Assembly (NCBI GenBank): GCA_003149915.1
Contig: QAMK01000012.1
Span: 58,542 to 122,541 of the forward strand
DNA from: Bacillota bacterium
Lineage (GTDB): Bacteria > Bacillota_I > Bacilli_A > RF39 > UBA660
Reading direction: 5' to 3'
DNA length: 64,000 bases
The translations under genes and the position numbers were made by a program. The notes below the pieces were generated by a model, which saw only the letters and a list, made by a program, of their open reading frames with translations, ran no database searches and was not told where the DNA came from. Every line of letters starts with the position of its first letter. Within the stretch, counting starts at the first letter, position 1. Below, piece after piece: positions 16,638 through 25,364 of this stretch.

Positions 16638-19322
16638 ATGAAAAACAGTTTATTTTACTTAAAGAAAGTAGAAGAGTTGTATCAAATTATAAGTAGTAAA
16701 AGAGAAGGATTGAGTAATGAAGAAGCAAAACAAAGATTAGCACAATTTGGTAAAAATGTCCTTCCCAAAGCAAAGAAAGAATCCGTTGTCGTAATGTTTT
16801 TAAAAGAGTTTATCGAGCCCATTACTTTCATCATGTTGGTGGCAGCGGTTCTTTCTTTTTTGGTTGGAGAAGCAGTCGATGCCATCGTCATTCTGTTTAT
16901 TATTTTATGTGATGCCATTCTAGGAACGGTGCAAGAATGGAAGGCGAACAAGAGTGCCGAAAGTCTTGCCAGTATGATAAAAACGTACGTAAAAGTATTA
17001 CGGGATGGGAAAGAAGTAGAAATCGAGTCTGCAGACGTTGCCGTAGGTGATATTTTATTTTTGGAGTCCGGTGATAAAGTTCCGGCCGATGTTAGAATCA
17101 TCGAATCTGTCAATTTGATGATTAATGAATCCATTTTGACAGGAGAAAGTGTCGCTGCTGAAAAAAGTCATGCCGATATTGCGAAAGAAAATCTTTCTCT
17201 ATCGGAAATGAAGAACATGGCTTTTGCCGGAACGACCGTTACCAAAGGAAGAGCAACTTGTTTGGTCGTTGCGACAGGAATTCGTACTGAAGTTGGTAAA
17301 ATTGCAACAAACGTGTTACACGGTAAAAAAGAAAAATCTCCTCTTACGATTCGGATGGATCAATTCTCGAAACAAATCTGTATTTTGGTATTGTGTATCG
17401 CTGCCGTTTTATTGATTTTACTATTAAGCAAAGGTTTGCCAATCCAAGAAATTTTATTATCCGTTATTGCACTTTCTGTGTCTGCTATGCCCGAAGGACT
17501 TCCGTTTGCATTGACATTGGCACTTACTATCGGTTCGATTCGAATGGCCAAACAAAACGTCATTGTCAAGAAATTGAATGCCGTCGAGTCTCTCGGAAGT
17601 TGTACGGTAATCGCAACCGATAAAACAGGTACGTTAACTGTAAATGAACAAACGTTAAAGAAAGTTGTCTTGCCATCTGGAGAGTCATTTGCCGTATCGG
17701 GAACAGGATATAACGATGATGGCGGTTTAGACGATGAAAAATATTTAGAAGATGCCAAACGAATTGCCATGCTAGGATACTTAAATAACGAAGCAACCTT
17801 AGAACAAAAAGATGGTAAATGGACGAGTATCGGTGACTCGATTGACGTCGCTTTCTTAGCATTTGCTAAAAAGGTAAAAGTAGATGGCTCTAATATTCAA
17901 AAAGTGGCTAGTATTCCGTACGAATCTGAAAACAAATACTCTGCTGTCTATTACCGCGATGGGGAAGAAATTCATTGTACAGCCAAAGGTTCTGTCGAAA
18001 CGATTCTATCCTTCAGCAGCACGATGGGAACTAATAAGGCACCACTAGATAAAGAGAAGATTCTAGCCCAAAACGAAGAATTAGCAGCTGCTGGATACCG
18101 GGTTATGGCTTTGGCCGATGGAATGGTCACATCCTTTACAGAAAAGGACTTCTATACCAAAGAAGATTTGCCAAAGATGAACTTTTTAGGTCTTACCGCT
18201 TTCATCGATCCAATTCGAAAAGATGCCAAAGAAGCGATTGTACAATGTCGCGAAGCAGGTATTCGCGTGTTGATGATTACGGGTGATCATCCACTAACAG
18301 CACTTTCGATTGGGAAAGAATTGGGTCTAGCGAAAACGAATGATGACGTTACAACTTACGAAGAAATTGAAAATGAATTAGCCAAAGGCGATGCATCCTT
18401 CCGTGAGTTTGTAAAGAGAAAAAATATTTTCTCCAAAACGACACCAATTCAAAAATTAAAAATTGTCAATGCATTAAAAGCAAACGGCGAGTTTGTAGCA
18501 GTGACAGGTGATGGTGTAAACGATGCACCAGCCATTCAAGCCGCTAACATCGGTATTTCAATGGGATCTGGAACAGACGTCAGTAAAGAAACTGGCACGA
18601 TGATTCTGATGGACGACCGTTTTTCTTCCATCGTCGCTGGTATTGAAGAAGGAAGATGTGCCTATAGTAACATCCGCAAAGTAATCTTCTTCTTAATCAG
18701 TTGTGGTGTTGCCGAAATTTTATTTGTCGTGTTATCGACTATCTTTAACTTTCCAATGCCACTGTTAGCAATCCAACTCCTTTGGGTCAATTTGGTAACA
18801 GATGGTTTGCAAGATATTGCCCTATCTTATGAAAAAACCGAAAAGAGTATTATGAAACGACCGCCTAGAAATCCAAAAGATCCGTTATTAGACAAAACGT
18901 TAAAAAGTGAAATCATTTTCTCTGGAATTTTCATCGGCCTAGCCGTCTTTGCTCTTTGGGTAGTGTTACTAGATGTGTTCCGCGTAGAAGAATCTCTAGC
19001 AAGAGGATACACGATGGCGTTCATGGTATTCTTACAAAATATGCACGCCTTGAATTGCCGCAGTGAAGAGAGGTCTGTTTTCCGAATGTCGTTAACATCC
19101 AATCCGTTGATGATTGCCAGCGTTTTAATTTCAACAGTGTTACAAATCATCGTCATGGAAGTGGACTTCTTCAATCATTTCTTAAAGACAAGTTCTATCC
19201 CGCCACTTCATGTCGTAATTGTCTTCGCATTATCGCTATCTGTCATTGTAGCAGTAGAAGCATTTAAATGGGTTAGAAGACGAAGAAACGCACGTTTACA
19301 AAAACAAGAAAATATGGTTTAA
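16638..19322 (+). CDS. Ca2+-type P-type ATPase (P2A)
   Basis: The 894-residue product is a complete P-type ATPase: N-terminal cation-ATPase domain, TGES actuator loop, membrane motif MPEGLP near residue 284 (PEGL is typical of SERCA/PMCA-type calcium pumps), phosphorylation site DKTGTLT with aspartate near 328, GDGVNDAPA near 624, and C-terminal membrane helices (LLWVNLVTDG). It probably exports Ca2+ across the cell membrane. The ribosome site is TAGGGTGATG. Close homologues are annotated YloB-like. A DUF308 gene follows after 25 bases. Confidence 0.93.
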   Translation: MKNSLFYLKKVEELYQIISSKREGLSNEEAKQRLAQFGKNVLPKAKKESVVVMFLKEFIEPITFIMLVAAVLSFLVGEAVDAIVILFIILCDAILGTVQEWKANKSAESLASMIKTYVKVLRDGKEVEIESADVAVGDILFLESGDKVPADVRIIESVNLMINESILTGESVAAEKSHADIAKENLSLSEMKNMAFAGTTVTKGRATCLVVATGIRTEVGKIATNVLHGKKEKSPLTIRMDQFSKQICILVLCIAAVLLILLLSKGLPIQEILLSVIALSVSAMPEGLPFALTLALTIGSIRMAKQNVIVKKLNAVESLGSCTVIATDKTGTLTVNEQTLKKVVLPSGESFAVSGTGYNDDGGLDDEKYLEDAKRIAMLGYLNNEATLEQKDGKWTSIGDSIDVAFLAFAKKVKVDGSNIQKVASIPYESENKYSAVYYRDGEEIHCTAKGSVETILSFSSTMGTNKAPLDKEKILAQNEELAAAGYRVMALADGMVTSFTEKDFYTKEDLPKMNFLGLTAFIDPIRKDAKEAIVQCREAGIRVLMITGDHPLTALSIGKELGLAKTNDDVTTYEEIENELAKGDASFREFVKRKNIFSKTTPIQKLKIVNALKANGEFVAVTGDGVNDAPAIQAANIGISMGSGTDVSKETGTMILMDDRFSSIVAGIEEGRCAYSNIRKVIFFLISCGVAEILFVVLSTIFNFPMPLLAIQLLWVNLVTDGLQDIALSYEKTEKSIMKRPPRNPKDPLLDKTLKSEIIFSGIFIGLAVFALWVVLLDVFRVEESLARGYTMAFMVFLQNMHALNCRSEERSVFRMSLTSNPLMIASVLISTVLQIIVMEVDFFNHFLKTSSIPPLHVVIVFALSLSVIVAVEAFKWVRRRRNARLQKQENMV

Positions 19323-19347
19323 TGAATAGTATAAAAGAGGTGTAAAT

Positions 19348-19995
19348 ATGGCAAAAAAAGCACAGAAGAGTGAACTTCCTTCTATCGTTGTTTCATTGAT
19401 TTTATTTGTCATCGGCTTGTTGCTGCTATTATATTCAGATACGATTATCAAGATGGTTTCCATCGTATTGGGAATCGTTTTGATTGTAGCAGGCATCGTG
19501 ATGATTGTTCGCTATTTTAAAGAAGAAAATAGAACCCTGTTGACAGGCTTTAATTTTGGTTACGGTGTCATTTCGATGATTGCTGGTTCAGCTTTGATTT
19601 TAAATCCGACGATTGTGGGAAGTCTCTTACCATTTGTAATTGGTATTTGGGTAATCATCAGTAGTATCATGCGCCTAGAAGGAGTATTTTACTTAAAACA
19701 GACGGGTAGTGATAAATGGGTTACGCCACTAATTTTAGCTATCATCAGTTTGATTTGTGGAATTCTTTGTGTATTTGGTCCATTCTTAGTTGCTAGTATT
19801 ATCGTTCAATTCATCGGCATTATCGTGATGATTTATGCCGTTGTCGATATCATTAATGGCATCTCTGTTGGACAGGCAATGCCTTCTGAAAAGAATGCCA
19901 AGACAAAAGACAAAGATGATATTCCAGATGCTTTGGTAGAAGAAATAAAACCCAAGAAAAAGAAAGGAAAGAAAGCAAAAGATGACGAAGAGTAA
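19348..19995 (+). CDS. DUF308 (HdeD-like) membrane protein
   Basis: Six membrane helices arranged as three hairpins with the repeated GIxLIVAGI-type pattern of the DUF308/HdeD family, then a lysine-rich cytosolic tail (KPKKKKGKKAKDDEE). The role in Firmicutes is unknown; HdeD in Escherichia coli is linked to acid resistance. A paralogue lies at 21379-21936. It overlaps the next gene by 14 bases. Confidence 0.85.
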   Translation: MAKKAQKSELPSIVVSLILFVIGLLLLLYSDTIIKMVSIVLGIVLIVAGIVMIVRYFKEENRTLLTGFNFGYGVISMIAGSALILNPTIVGSLLPFVIGIWVIISSIMRLEGVFYLKQTGSDKWVTPLILAIISLICGILCVFGPFLVASIIVQFIGIIVMIYAVVDIINGISVGQAMPSEKNAKTKDKDDIPDALVEEIKPKKKKGKKAKDDEE

Positions 19996-20302
19996 ATTTT
20001 CAAACGAAGAAAAAGAAAGACGTTACAAGATTCGGAAAGTATTGCGCGTGCTAATCATGGTTGCAGCAACTGCAACAATCGTATTAGCAGTTCTTTGCTT
20101 AGCAATTAAACTATCTTTTGTTTATCCTTTGGCTACATATGTTGTTACTGCTATTTTAACGTATGTTAGAAATCGATATGACTTTCATGATGTAGAAGAA
20201 AATATCGAACTACAAAAGAAAGTAGATGAAGGAATAAAAACAAAAACAACTTTAAAAGAAAAAACAAAATCAAAAAAGAAAAAAACATCAAAAAATGGAT
20301 AA
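19982..20302 (+). CDS. Small two-helix membrane protein
   Basis: The 106-residue product has two membrane segments (about residues 22-60) between a basic N-terminus and a very lysine-rich C-terminus (KTKSKKKKTSKNG). It overlaps the DUF308 gene by 14 bases, so they are translationally coupled. The family is not recognised. Confidence 0.75.
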   Translation: MTKSKFSNEEKERRYKIRKVLRVLIMVAATATIVLAVLCLAIKLSFVYPLATYVVTAILTYVRNRYDFHDVEENIELQKKVDEGIKTKTTLKEKTKSKKKKTSKNG

Positions 20303-20317
20303 TTTTTAAAGCAATTG

Positions 20318-20352
20318 AAAAACCCAACTTCACAAAAAGAAGCTGGGTTTTT
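20318..20352. terminator. Bidirectional intrinsic terminator
   Basis: AAAACCCAACTTC pairs with GAAGCTGGGTTTT (one wobble), with T-runs on both strands, between two convergent genes. Confidence 0.88.
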
Positions 20353-20393
20353 ATAATGCGACTAATTTTTATGAAATTATAATAAAAGCAATT

Positions 20394-21290
20394 CTATCCT
20401 TGAAATTCAAAAAAATCAGGAATAAAGCTTTCAGATGCCGTACCGCCTTCTTGCATAAAGGCATTGGTAATTCCTAAGTCTATCGCAAAGTTGATTAACT
20501 CATCGTATTCTTCATCCGTCACTGTTTGATTAAGTTCTGGAAATGGTAAGGTTCGGATGACGGTATATTGATTCATAATACTGATATAGATGTCATTATG
20601 ATACGTTTCATATAGATATTGAATGATTCTTTTGGAGTCATCTAAATGTGTTGGTAAGAGTAAGTGCCTTACGATGACACCTTTTGTGATAAGACCATTT
20701 TCATCAAATTGACAAGGACCAACTTGACGGAACATCTCTCGGATTGCTCTCGTAGCAGTGGTAAAATAATGAGGTGCTTTGGAGTAAGCAATCGCTAAGT
20801 CATCATCGTAGTATTTCAGGTCAGGTAAATATACGTCGACAATACCTTCTAACTCTTTTAATGCTTCCACACTTTCATAACCAGAACTGTTGTATACGAT
20901 TGGGACTTTTAATCCTTTTTCTTTTGCTAACAGGATTCCTTCTTTAATTAAAGGAATATAGTGTGTTGGTGTTACTAAATTGATATTGTTAGCACCTTGC
21001 TTTTGTAAATCCAAACAAAGTTCGACAAAACGGTCAACCGTAATCTCTTTTCCTTTGCCACCAGTACTGATTTCATAATTTTGACAGTAGACACATTTTA
21101 AATTGCATCCCGAAAAGAAAATCGTTCCGGAACCTTTATCTCCCGAGATGGGAGGTTCTTCCCAAAAGTGTAAAGCTGCTCGTGCTACTTTTAAACTTTT
21201 CCCAGTTCCACAAAAACCAAGATGTCCCATATTGCGATTGATTTTACAATTCCTAGGACAAATCTGACAACATTCAAACTCTTTTGTCAT
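20394..21290 (-). CDS. Radical SAM protein, PflX/COG1313 family
   Basis: The 298-residue product has the radical SAM cluster motif CNLKCVYC (cysteines near residues 62, 66 and 69). N-terminal cysteine-rich stretches (CCQICPRNC and GFCGTG) probably bind a second cluster. The overall pattern matches the PflX (COG1313) group of putative pyruvate-formate-lyase-activating-like enzymes, whose substrate is not known. The start at 21290 has GGTGAT 4 bases upstream; the open frame continues four codons 5'. Confidence 0.88.
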   Translation of the reverse strand: MTKEFECCQICPRNCKINRNMGHLGFCGTGKSLKVARAALHFWEEPPISGDKGSGTIFFSGCNLKCVYCQNYEISTGGKGKEITVDRFVELCLDLQKQGANNINLVTPTHYIPLIKEGILLAKEKGLKVPIVYNSSGYESVEALKELEGIVDVYLPDLKYYDDDLAIAYSKAPHYFTTATRAIREMFRQVGPCQFDENGLITKGVIVRHLLLPTHLDDSKRIIQYLYETYHNDIYISIMNQYTVIRTLPFPELNQTVTDEEYDELINFAIDLGITNAFMQEGGTASESFIPDFFEFQG

Positions 21291-21378
21291 ACAAATCACC
21301 ATTCAGTATTATACTACATTTCTCTTTCTTTTTTGAAGGATTTAATATATAATAAAAATAGAAAGGATAAGGGATGAT

Positions 21379-21936
21379 ATGGAAAAAGTATTGAACAAAT
21401 TAATGATTGGTTCCATTATTATGTCAGCAGTTTTGGCACTTTTAGGAATCGTTCTGTTAGTAGTTCCAGATATTTCTTGGATAGTAATTAGCTATACGTT
21501 AGCAACACTACTAATTGTGGGAGGAATTTATTTGTTGTTCTTTGGCTACAAAGATGTACTAGGAATTCGCGTCTTTGATGGTGTCACACCTGGTATTATT
21601 TCGTTTTTGTTGGGTTTGATTATTTTCTTAAGACCGATTGCATTCGCAACCCTAGTGCCATTAATCTTAGGCGTATGGTTTATCACAACTGGTGCTATTC
21701 GCATCCGACTTGCAATGTCACTTCGAATGGTAAAAGACGAAATGTGGTTCGTAACATTGTTAATGGCACTTCTAACACTTACATGTGGATTACTTCTAAT
21801 TTTTAATCCGCTAACAAGTATTTTACTATTGACGCAAGTAGTAGGAATCATTACAATCATCTATGCACTAGCAGACATCATCGATGTTGTAATTTTCAAA
21901 ACAAAACTAGAAAAATTCAAGAAAGCATTCAAATAA
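21379..21936 (+). CDS. DUF308 (HdeD-like) membrane protein, second copy
   Basis: The 185-residue product has six hydrophobic helices in three hairpins and is a paralogue of the protein at 19348-19995, lacking the long lysine-rich tail. AAGGATAAGGGATG precedes the ATG. The function is unknown. Confidence 0.85.
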   Translation: MEKVLNKLMIGSIIMSAVLALLGIVLLVVPDISWIVISYTLATLLIVGGIYLLFFGYKDVLGIRVFDGVTPGIISFLLGLIIFLRPIAFATLVPLILGVWFITTGAIRIRLAMSLRMVKDEMWFVTLLMALLTLTCGLLLIFNPLTSILLLTQVVGIITIIYALADIIDVVIFKTKLEKFKKAFK

Positions 21937-21946
21937 GGAATTTAAA

Positions 21947-21975
21947 TTGCATAATATGAACTAGTGTGATATAAT
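21947..21975 (+). promoter_or_regulatory. SigA-type promoter for the zinc-ribbon gene
   Basis: TTGCAT at 21947-21952, a 17-base spacer and TATAAT at 21970-21975. The start codon is 120 bases further on, leaving a long leader. Confidence 0.75.
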
Positions 21976-21981
21976 TTTCTA

Positions 21982-22095
21982 TGTGAAAAGCAGTTTTCAC
22001 TGGACTATTTTTATGATTCCTATTTTCTTTCTTAATTAAAGAAGACCAGATAGAGTCCGAAAATATATCCATGATTTTAATTAAGGAGGGAAATT
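21982..22095 (+). promoter_or_regulatory. Structured 5' leader with anti-Shine-Dalgarno pairing
   Basis: The leader of about 114 bases starts with a hairpin GTGAAAA/TTTTCAC (21983-22000). The strand 22026-22039 can pair with 22077-22090 over 14 contiguous positions (three wobbles), which covers the ribosome site AAGGAGGG. The same strand can instead form a local hairpin TTCTT/AAGAA (22029-22043), enclosed by GGACT/AGTCC (22002-22058). The two folds are mutually exclusive, so this looks like a translational switch such as a thermosensor or cold-shock-type leader. Confidence 0.5.
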
Positions 22096-22275
22096 ATGAA
22101 CGAATACAAAGACGAAACAATCAAATGTGTCGATTGTGGTCAAGAGTTCGTGTTCACAGCCGGTGAACAAGCATTTTATGCTTCTAAAGGGTTTACAAAC
22201 AAACCAAAAAGATGTAAAGCTTGCAGAGAAAAGAAAAAAGCTGCTATGAATCAAACGAAACAAGAAAATGCATAA
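22096..22275 (+). CDS. Small zinc-ribbon protein
   Basis: The 59-residue product has two CxxC knuckles (CVDCG and CKACR) separated by about 30 residues, with FVFTAGEQAFYASKGF between. This is the probable zinc-ribbon domain family (PF13451-like). The C-terminus is basic, suggesting nucleic-acid binding. A strong ribosome site AAGGAGGG lies 5 bases upstream and can be sequestered by the leader. A terminator overlaps the stop. Confidence 0.88.
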   Translation: MNEYKDETIKCVDCGQEFVFTAGEQAFYASKGFTNKPKRCKACREKKKAAMNQTKQENA

Positions 22276-22302
22276 GAGAAGCGAAAACTTCTCTTTTCTT
22301 TT
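22274..22302 (+). terminator. Intrinsic terminator
   Basis: AAGAGAAG/CTTCTCTT stem, 6-base loop and T-rich tail. Confidence 0.82.
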
Positions 22303-22329
22303 GCGCAAATAACGCAAATTGTATATAAT
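22301..22329 (+). promoter_or_regulatory. SigA-type promoter for murC
   Basis: TTGCGC at 22301-22306, a 17-base spacer and TATAAT at 22324-22329. Confidence 0.65.
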
Positions 22330-22351
22330 GGTAATAGAAAGAAGGAGTTAT

Positions 22352-23668
22352 ATGAAATATTACTGCATCGGTATTAAAGGTTCCGGTATGAGTACATTGG
22401 CACAAATCCTATATGACTTAGGAAATGAAGTATCTGGTTACGACGACTCAACCGAACGAAAGTATACACAAGAAGGACTAGAAAAGCGGGGCATCAAAGT
22501 ATATCATGATCATACCCATCCAATTGACAAAGATACGATTGTAACGTATTCCAAAGCCTTTCAAGAAGACCACCCAGAGTTACAAAGAGTGCGCGCTCTA
22601 GGACTTAAAATTATAAGTTACAATGAACTGTTGGGACATTTGACAGAACAGTTTGAAACGACTTGTGTTTGTGGTACTCACGGTAAGACGACAACGTCAC
22701 TACTAATTAGTCATATTTTACAAGATACGATTGGTTGCAACTACTTTGTAGGAGATGGTTCTGGCTTTGCAAGCCGTGAAAACACGCGATTCATTATGGA
22801 GTCTTGCGAATACAACCGTCACTTTTTAGCATATCATCCGACCAACGTCGTCTTAACGAATATCGAATTAGAACATACGGAGTGTTATGATGGTATCGAA
22901 GATATCATTCGTACATTCCAAACATTCGTAAGTAGCGCGAATGGTCTTATCGTCATGTGTGGTGATGACAAAAATGTGAGAAAGATAAAAACTCATACCC
23001 AAACGATTTACTACGGTTTTGATGAAACGAACGATTTGGTTGCAAAGAACGTGAAATTGACGAGTCTTGGTAGTGAGTTCGATGTTTATCAAAACGGTAC
23101 GTTCTACGGTCACTTTGATTTACCATTGTTTGGTCGTCATATGATTTTAAATGCCTTAGCAGCCATTGCCATTTGTGACTACTACGGAATTGGTGCCAAA
23201 GAAATTGAAAATAGTGTTCATACATTCCACGGTGCTAAGCGAAGATTCAAAGAAATAGTAGCAGGCGACGTCGTCATCATCGACGATTATGCTCACCATC
23301 CGACCGAACTTCGCGTGACATTAGAAGCCGCTCATCAAAAGTATCCAGACAAAGAACTAGTCGCAGTCTTTTTACCGAATACGTACTCTAGAACACTGGC
23401 CCTTTTAGATGATTTTGTGGAAGTACTAAAGAAAGCAGATAAAGCTTACATCATGGATATTCACTGCGATAGAGAACGAAGGGAAGATTATCAAAATGTC
23501 TCTTCTGATATGATTATCGAACGCGTTCCAGATAGTGAGAAAATTAGTGAAGATACCGTTCAAAAATTGCTAACTCATAAAAATGCAGTAATCTGTTTCA
23601 TGAGTTGTGCTGACATTTACATAATTGAAAGAAAATTTGAAGATTTATTAGGAGTGGAACATGACTAA
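22352..23668 (+). CDS. murC: UDP-N-acetylmuramate-L-alanine ligase
   Basis: The 438-residue product has the Mur ligase order: N-terminal Rossmann region (GIKGSGMSTLA), ATP loop GTHGKTTT near residue 110, central NIELEH and C-terminal DDYAHHPTE. It adds L-alanine to UDP-MurNAc in peptidoglycan synthesis. ATG 22352 follows GAAGGAG. It overlaps the next gene by 8 bases. Confidence 0.94.
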   Translation: MKYYCIGIKGSGMSTLAQILYDLGNEVSGYDDSTERKYTQEGLEKRGIKVYHDHTHPIDKDTIVTYSKAFQEDHPELQRVRALGLKIISYNELLGHLTEQFETTCVCGTHGKTTTSLLISHILQDTIGCNYFVGDGSGFASRENTRFIMESCEYNRHFLAYHPTNVVLTNIELEHTECYDGIEDIIRTFQTFVSSANGLIVMCGDDKNVRKIKTHTQTIYYGFDETNDLVAKNVKLTSLGSEFDVYQNGTFYGHFDLPLFGRHMILNALAAIAICDYYGIGAKEIENSVHTFHGAKRRFKEIVAGDVVIIDDYAHHPTELRVTLEAAHQKYPDKELVAVFLPNTYSRTLALLDDFVEVLKKADKAYIMDIHCDRERREDYQNVSSDMIIERVPDSEKISEDTVQKLLTHKNAVICFMSCADIYIIERKFEDLLGVEHD

Positions 23669-23903
23669 ATTAAAAAGCCCATATCGAAAAAGTAACCCGT
23701 TTGCAATATTCTTAAAAGTGTTTGCCGTATTTTTACTAGTATTAGGTAGTTTGATTGGAGTAAGTTACGGCTCTGAGTCAGGTGGTGTTGCAACGTTTGC
23801 AATCTGCTTTCTAGTAAGTCTTGCCGTATTTGCAATTTTTTATGCAATGGGAGAAGGTCTAACCATATTACATGATATGAGAAATAAATTATACGATAAG
23901 TAG
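23661..23903 (+). CDS. Small membrane protein
   Basis: The 80-residue product has two membrane helices (about residues 14-36 and 43-66). It overlaps murC by 8 bases and is followed 8 bases later by another unknown gene, so it is part of the murC operon. The family is not recognised. Confidence 0.75.
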   Translation: MTKLKSPYRKSNPFAIFLKVFAVFLLVLGSLIGVSYGSESGGVATFAICFLVSLAVFAIFYAMGEGLTILHDMRNKLYDK

Positions 23904-23911
23904 GTGAATGT

Positions 23912-24793
23912 ATGAGTCTCAGCAAAGAACGATTAGAGTATTTAAAAGTGGCACATCCAGCTTCTAAAACAGAGCTTGATCCAAAACAAGTGCTACTAGA
24001 TAAGTTAAAGTTATATCGAGGTATTTTAACAGGAGAGAAACTAGAGTATCTAGAATCTCTAATAGAACTGGAAACGTCAGCAGTTCGAAATGAATTATCA
24101 TTAGAAGAGCAACAGGCATTGTTGGATTTAGGACTTTACCGTGACATTGTTAGGTACAATATTGGGCATCGTACTAAGAAGATACTAGAGTCCTTAAACG
24201 TGCCTGAAATGAAAATTGCTTTGGATCCAAGCGGAGATGTATCTGCAACTTTGTGTTTTGATAAAGAACATGAAAGATACAATGTATTTTTCTATTGTCA
24301 AGTAAAAGTAGGAAAAGAGTTTCCGTCACCAGAAGAAAGAGAAACGAAAGATGCTCGTTTAGGACATATTCATCTCTATCGTTTTTTAATTGATGATGTT
24401 GTTCGTGGGCAAGAATTTCATTTGCTTCAGACAGAAATCCAAAAGAAGAAGGATTTCTTTGAACAGGCGAAGGAAGGTAAGATTAAAATCCGTGCATATG
24501 AAGAGTTAACGGATGCTGATCGTAAGCTGAATCAATTAAAAAGTCGCCTCAAGAATTTACAAGAACCGATTACAGATCAAACTAGGTATGTAAGTGATGT
24601 CGTAGAAGTGGCTCATAATACATTACTAAGTGATTACGGTATTGAAAACGAAAGTTTTGAATGGCCACATCATCAAGGTTTAGACCAAGTGTACGTCAAA
24701 CTCTACAATGGGGATTATTCCACTTGTTTAAAAAAGACATTAGTAAAACGGAAGCCAGGCCTATTACTTACAGATAATATTACTTATCGTTAA
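23912..24793 (+). CDS. Hypothetical cytosolic protein
   Basis: The 293-residue product is charged, with helical stretches and no motif I recognise. A central beta-rich part (SATLCFDKEHERYNVFFYC) is flanked by coiled-coil-prone helices around residues 165-205. AGGTGA lies 5 bases before the ATG. It ends the murC operon at a strong terminator. Confidence 0.75.
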   Translation: MSLSKERLEYLKVAHPASKTELDPKQVLLDKLKLYRGILTGEKLEYLESLIELETSAVRNELSLEEQQALLDLGLYRDIVRYNIGHRTKKILESLNVPEMKIALDPSGDVSATLCFDKEHERYNVFFYCQVKVGKEFPSPEERETKDARLGHIHLYRFLIDDVVRGQEFHLLQTEIQKKKDFFEQAKEGKIKIRAYEELTDADRKLNQLKSRLKNLQEPITDQTRYVSDVVEVAHNTLLSDYGIENESFEWPHHQGLDQVYVKLYNGDYSTCLKKTLVKRKPGLLLTDNITYR

Positions 24794-24818
24794 GTCACAC
24801 AAATTGTGTGACTTTTTT
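24792..24818 (+). terminator. Intrinsic terminator
   Basis: Perfect 10-bp stem AAGTCACACA/TGTGTGACTT with a 3-base loop and a T-run, overlapping the stop codon. Confidence 0.92.
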
Positions 24819-24880
24819 CTTGAAAATAATAGAAGTGCAACGAAAAATGTGTTATACTCGATTTATAATGAGGAAATAAT

Positions 24881-25354
24881 ATGGAAAAGAGAATCAATAT
24901 GAATCAGAGTGTAAAATTTATTTTTGGGTTTGCAATTCTAGGGGCTTTTTTAGTGTGTCTCGGAATGAGCTATGCTTATACTGGTGAAAATACAACTGAA
25001 AACACACAACAAATTATTAGGTTAGAATATGGGTTGAGTAGTCCGGATAGTAAAAATTTAGAATTCACGTTATCTCCTTCTGAATCGAAACTGGTAACGT
25101 TTGAAGTGACAAGCACGAATCCGATTGAAACAAAGTATGAATTATACTACGATATTTTAACATCCGGTATCGATTACATGGATATTCGGTATCAGACAAT
25201 AAAAACAGAAAACCGAATCGGTACCAATGAAACTCAAGAAGTGAAAGTGTTAATAAAGAATCCAAATCAGAAAAGAGTTACGGTAAAATTCTATGTTAGA
25301 GGCGGCATGCCAAATACCAAATTAGAAATCAATCATGGATTTTTTGTGGATTAA
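24881..25354 (+). CDS. Anchored beta-rich extracytoplasmic protein
   Basis: The 157-residue product has an N-terminal signal/anchor (about residues 9-31, ending SYAYTG) and a beta-rich domain with alternating hydrophobic residues, probably an Ig-like sandwich. The dockerin-type pilin starts 11 bases after its stop, so the two form an operon and it may be an assembly partner. GAGGAAAT precedes the ATG. The family is not recognised. Confidence 0.75.
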   Translation: MEKRINMNQSVKFIFGFAILGAFLVCLGMSYAYTGENTTENTQQIIRLEYGLSSPDSKNLEFTLSPSESKLVTFEVTSTNPIETKYELYYDILTSGIDYMDIRYQTIKTENRIGTNETQEVKVLIKNPNQKRVTVKFYVRGGMPNTKLEINHGFFVD

Positions 25355-25364
25355 GGAGGCTACT

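Noticed and set aside
16682-17134. 150-codon minus-strand frame inside the ATPase gene
   Set aside because: Antisense to conserved P-type ATPase sequence with no ribosome site or homology pattern.
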